This document shows positions 57,395 to 64,000 of a stretch of DNA of 64,000 nt, piece by piece. The stretch lies in contig NZ_CP091244.1 in assembly GCF_021650935.1 (NCBI RefSeq), forward strand, positions 2,976,001-3,040,000, in the 5' to 3' direction. The stretch comes from Thiothrix winogradskyi (GTDB lineage Bacteria; Pseudomonadota; Gammaproteobacteria; Thiotrichales; Thiotrichaceae). The position numbers were made by a program, and so were the translations under genes. Position 1 is the first letter of the stretch, and every line of letters begins with the position of its first letter. Below the pieces are notes generated by a model. It did no database searches, was not told the DNA's origin, and saw only the letters and a list, made by a program, of their open reading frames with translations.

Positions 57395-58417
57395 ATGAAA
57401 ATTGGCTCTTACACCCTCGATAACAACCTGATTGTTGCCCCGATGGCAGGCGTGACCGACCGCCCATTCCGCACCCTGTGCAAACATTTTGGTGCAGGTC
57501 ATGCCGTCAGTGAAATGATGTCGGTAGATGCCACCTTGTATGCGCAGAAAAAATCCTTGTACCGCGCCAATTTTGACGGGGAACTTGCCCCCATTTCAGC
57601 ACAGATTGCGGGTTCTGAACCGGAAATGCTGGCGGAAGCGGCACGGTATCAGGTGGCAAATGGGGCGCAAATCGTCGACATCAATATGGGTTGCCCGGTG
57701 CGCAAAGTTTGCCGCAAACTGGCGGGTTCGGCGTTGTTGCAAGATGAGGATTTGGTTAAGCGGATTCTGGAGGCGGTGGTGTCGGCGGTGGATGTGCCGG
57801 TGACGTTGAAAACCCGTTTGGGTTATGTGGATGGCGCGGAAAATATTCTGCGGGTTGCCGCAATGGCAGAACAGGCAGGCATTGCGGCACTGGCGATTCA
57901 TGGGCGTACCCGCGAGCAACTGTACACGGGTACAGCGCGTTATGAGCTGATCCGCGACGTCAAACGCCAAGCCAAGATTCCCATCATTGCCAATGGCGAC
58001 ATTGACAGCCCGCAAAAAGCCAAAGCCGTGCTGGAAGCCACGGGAGCGGATGCATTGATGATCGGACGGGCGGCACAGGGGCGACCGTGGATTTTTCGGG
58101 AAATCGCGCATTACCTGCAAACCGGCGAGCTATTACCGCCGCCGACGGTTGCCGAAGTCCACGCGGTATTGCTGGGGCATCTGGACGAGCTGTATCAGTT
58201 TTACGGGGAATATTCGGGGTGTCGCATCGCCCGCAAACATATTGCTTGGTACACCAACGGGTTACATGACAGCAATGCGTTTCGGCAGGCGATGTATGCG
58301 CAAGATAGTACGGCAGGGCAAGCGCGGGCGGTGGATACTTACTTTCAGGCGTTGTTGGAACGTGACGAACGCTTGCGCTATGAACCCATGCTTGATGCGC
58401 ATCACCAATACGCATAA
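57395..58417 (+). CDS. dusB: tRNA-dihydrouridine synthase B
   Basis: This FMN enzyme reduces uridines in the tRNA D-loop. The 340-residue protein starts MKIGSYTLDNNLIVAPMAGVTDRPFR, has the catalytic cysteine in DINMGCPVRKVCRKLAGSALL, FMN contacts in HGRTREQLYTG, ANGDIDSP and DALMIGRAAQGRPWIF, and a C-terminal helical RNA-binding domain. I chose the ATG at 57395 since the upstream frame overlaps the divergent P-loop gene. In enterobacteria fis follows dusB; here a ccdAB pair does. Confidence 0.96.
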   Translation: MKIGSYTLDNNLIVAPMAGVTDRPFRTLCKHFGAGHAVSEMMSVDATLYAQKKSLYRANFDGELAPISAQIAGSEPEMLAEAARYQVANGAQIVDINMGCPVRKVCRKLAGSALLQDEDLVKRILEAVVSAVDVPVTLKTRLGYVDGAENILRVAAMAEQAGIAALAIHGRTREQLYTGTARYELIRDVKRQAKIPIIANGDIDSPQKAKAVLEATGADALMIGRAAQGRPWIFREIAHYLQTGELLPPPTVAEVHAVLLGHLDELYQFYGEYSGCRIARKHIAWYTNGLHDSNAFRQAMYAQDSTAGQARAVDTYFQALLERDERLRYEPMLDAHHQYA

Positions 58418-58442
58418 AATAGCTTGAAAACGGAGGTTCATT

Positions 58443-58694
58443 ATGCAAAACCTATTGATTTACGACCAAAATGCCCCCAAACGTGCATCCAACCTAAGCA
58501 TCAATAGCTCCTTGCTAGAACAAGCTCGCCATTACAAAATCAACCTCTCCAAGCTATTGGAAAAGACGCTTATTGACACGCTCCAGCAAAAAAAGCGTGA
58601 AGAATGGCTAAAACAAAACCGTGGCGCACTCGATGCTTACAATGAACGCATCGAGCAACGTGGCGTATTCAGTGACGGATTAAGGCGATTTTAA
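58443..58694 (+). CDS. ccdA: CcdA-type antitoxin
   Basis: The 83-residue antitoxin of a type II toxin-antitoxin pair. The N-terminal ribbon-helix-helix (KRASNLSINSSLLEQARHYK, then INLSKLLEKTLIDTL) binds operator DNA, and the C-terminal tail (WLKQNRGALDAYNERIEQRGVFSDGLRRF) is the CcdB-neutralising segment. A strong GGAGG precedes the ATG. The stop overlaps the toxin start (TAATG), ensuring coupled translation. Such pairs are usually autorepressed. Confidence 0.93.
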   Translation: MQNLLIYDQNAPKRASNLSINSSLLEQARHYKINLSKLLEKTLIDTLQQKKREEWLKQNRGALDAYNERIEQRGVFSDGLRRF

Positions 58695-59005
58695 TGGCGC
58701 AATTTGACGTTTACCGCAATACCAATAGCGCAACAGCGGGCGAGATTCCCTACCTGTTGGATGTGCAAACCGACTTGCTGGACATACTCAAAACGCGGGT
58801 AATTGTGCCGTTAGAAGTCTGTGGCAATGCCAAACCCGCCCAAACGCTAACGCCCGTTTTCGACATTGAAAATACGCTGGTGATGATGTCCACACCGGAA
58901 TTAGCGGGTATTCCTGCGCATTATTTGGGCGAATACGTCACCTCGCTTGCCTGCGAACGCCAAAAAATCATGGCTGCGCTGGATTTGTTATTTTCGGGGA
59001 TATAG
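58694..59005 (+). CDS. ccdB: CcdB-type gyrase toxin
   Basis: A 103-residue CcdB family toxin, which in characterised members traps DNA gyrase. MAQFDVYRNTNSATAGEIPYLLDVQTDLLD, RVIVPLE, LTPVFDIENTLVMMSTPELAGIP and the C-terminal IMAALDLLFSGI (ending in the Gly-Ile needed for gyrase poisoning in F CcdB) are all present, so it looks intact. It lies 45 bp before parE, a gyrase-related topoisomerase gene; the adjacency may be chance. Confidence 0.93.
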   Translation: MAQFDVYRNTNSATAGEIPYLLDVQTDLLDILKTRVIVPLEVCGNAKPAQTLTPVFDIENTLVMMSTPELAGIPAHYLGEYVTSLACERQKIMAALDLLFSGI

Positions 59006-59035
59006 CTACTAGTTTTGCACTGTCCCCTAACCTAA

Positions 59036-61410
<2,375 letters not shown>

Positions 61411-61504
61411 GACAGGCTATAGTCAAAGACACGGATAATCATCTAAGCTTAAGTAATCCAGATTGATTAGGGCAACCCGCCAAGCGGACAAGGAGATGTT
61501 TCAC

Positions 61505-64000
<2,496 letters not shown>

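Overview
The window is chromosomal DNA of moderate GC content from a gammaproteobacterium, most likely a sulfur-oxidising filamentous member of the Thiotrichales (Thiothrix-like). The pointers are a DsrS-like protein beside a siroheme synthase, gammaproteobacterial gene orders (lptD-surA-pdxA, aroQ-accB-accC-prmA, dksA-gluQ, arsC-wrbA-DUF2069-ispF) and very large secreted multidomain proteins. The genus is an inference; no rRNA or tRNA gene is present to fix it.

Layout. 1-6.4 kb: tgt, then a sulfur-metabolism-flavoured group (dsrS-like, two small unknowns, cysG), an S24/LexA-fold protein, an ArsC/Spx-like protein and dapE. 6.5-7.3 kb: an AT-hook coiled-coil protein and an AT-rich spacer. 7.3-12.3 kb: lptD, a minimal surA without PPIase domains, pdxA and, convergent, holA. 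12.4-20.5 kb: a frameshifted secreted peptidoglycan-binding protein, a HerA/DUF853 ATPase, aroQ-accB-accC-prmA, a zinc-ribbon membrane protein, dksA and gluQ. 20.5-22.6 kb on the minus strand: phhB-like, ispF, DUF2069, wrbA, arsC.

22.7-44.6 kb is the accessory core. Two tandem paralogous genes encode giant secreted proteins built of GEVED-like, SdrD-B-like, parallel beta-helix and cadherin-like modules with a shared C-terminal dockerin-like module. The first (about 1960 residues when reconstructed) is broken by a 1601-bp insertion sequence whose 13-bp inverted repeats and 9-bp target duplication can be read exactly. The second is an intact 14.3-kb ORF of 4751 residues. A convergent Ala-rich lipoprotein with a DUF1566/Lcl-type C-terminus follows.

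46.4-64 kb returns to mostly core genes: metG (with a palindromic element inserted in frame in its linker), a DUF349 protein, rdgC, a DUF1501/DUF1800 secreted pair, an unknown membrane protein, metA-like, a P-loop protein, dusB, a ccdAB toxin-antitoxin pair, parE, a MEKHLA-domain protein, a transglutaminase-elicitor-like protein, tadA and the 3' end of tilS at the window edge.

Functionally, the window mixes envelope biogenesis (lptD, surA), tRNA modification (tgt, gluQ, dusB, tadA, tilS), fatty-acid, isoprenoid and amino-acid precursor synthesis (accBC, ispF, dapE, aroQ, metA) and siroheme supply for sulfur metabolism with a block of probable cell-surface or matrix proteins. I saw no CRISPR array, tRNA, rRNA or prophage. 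All family names come from reading motifs, not from searches.
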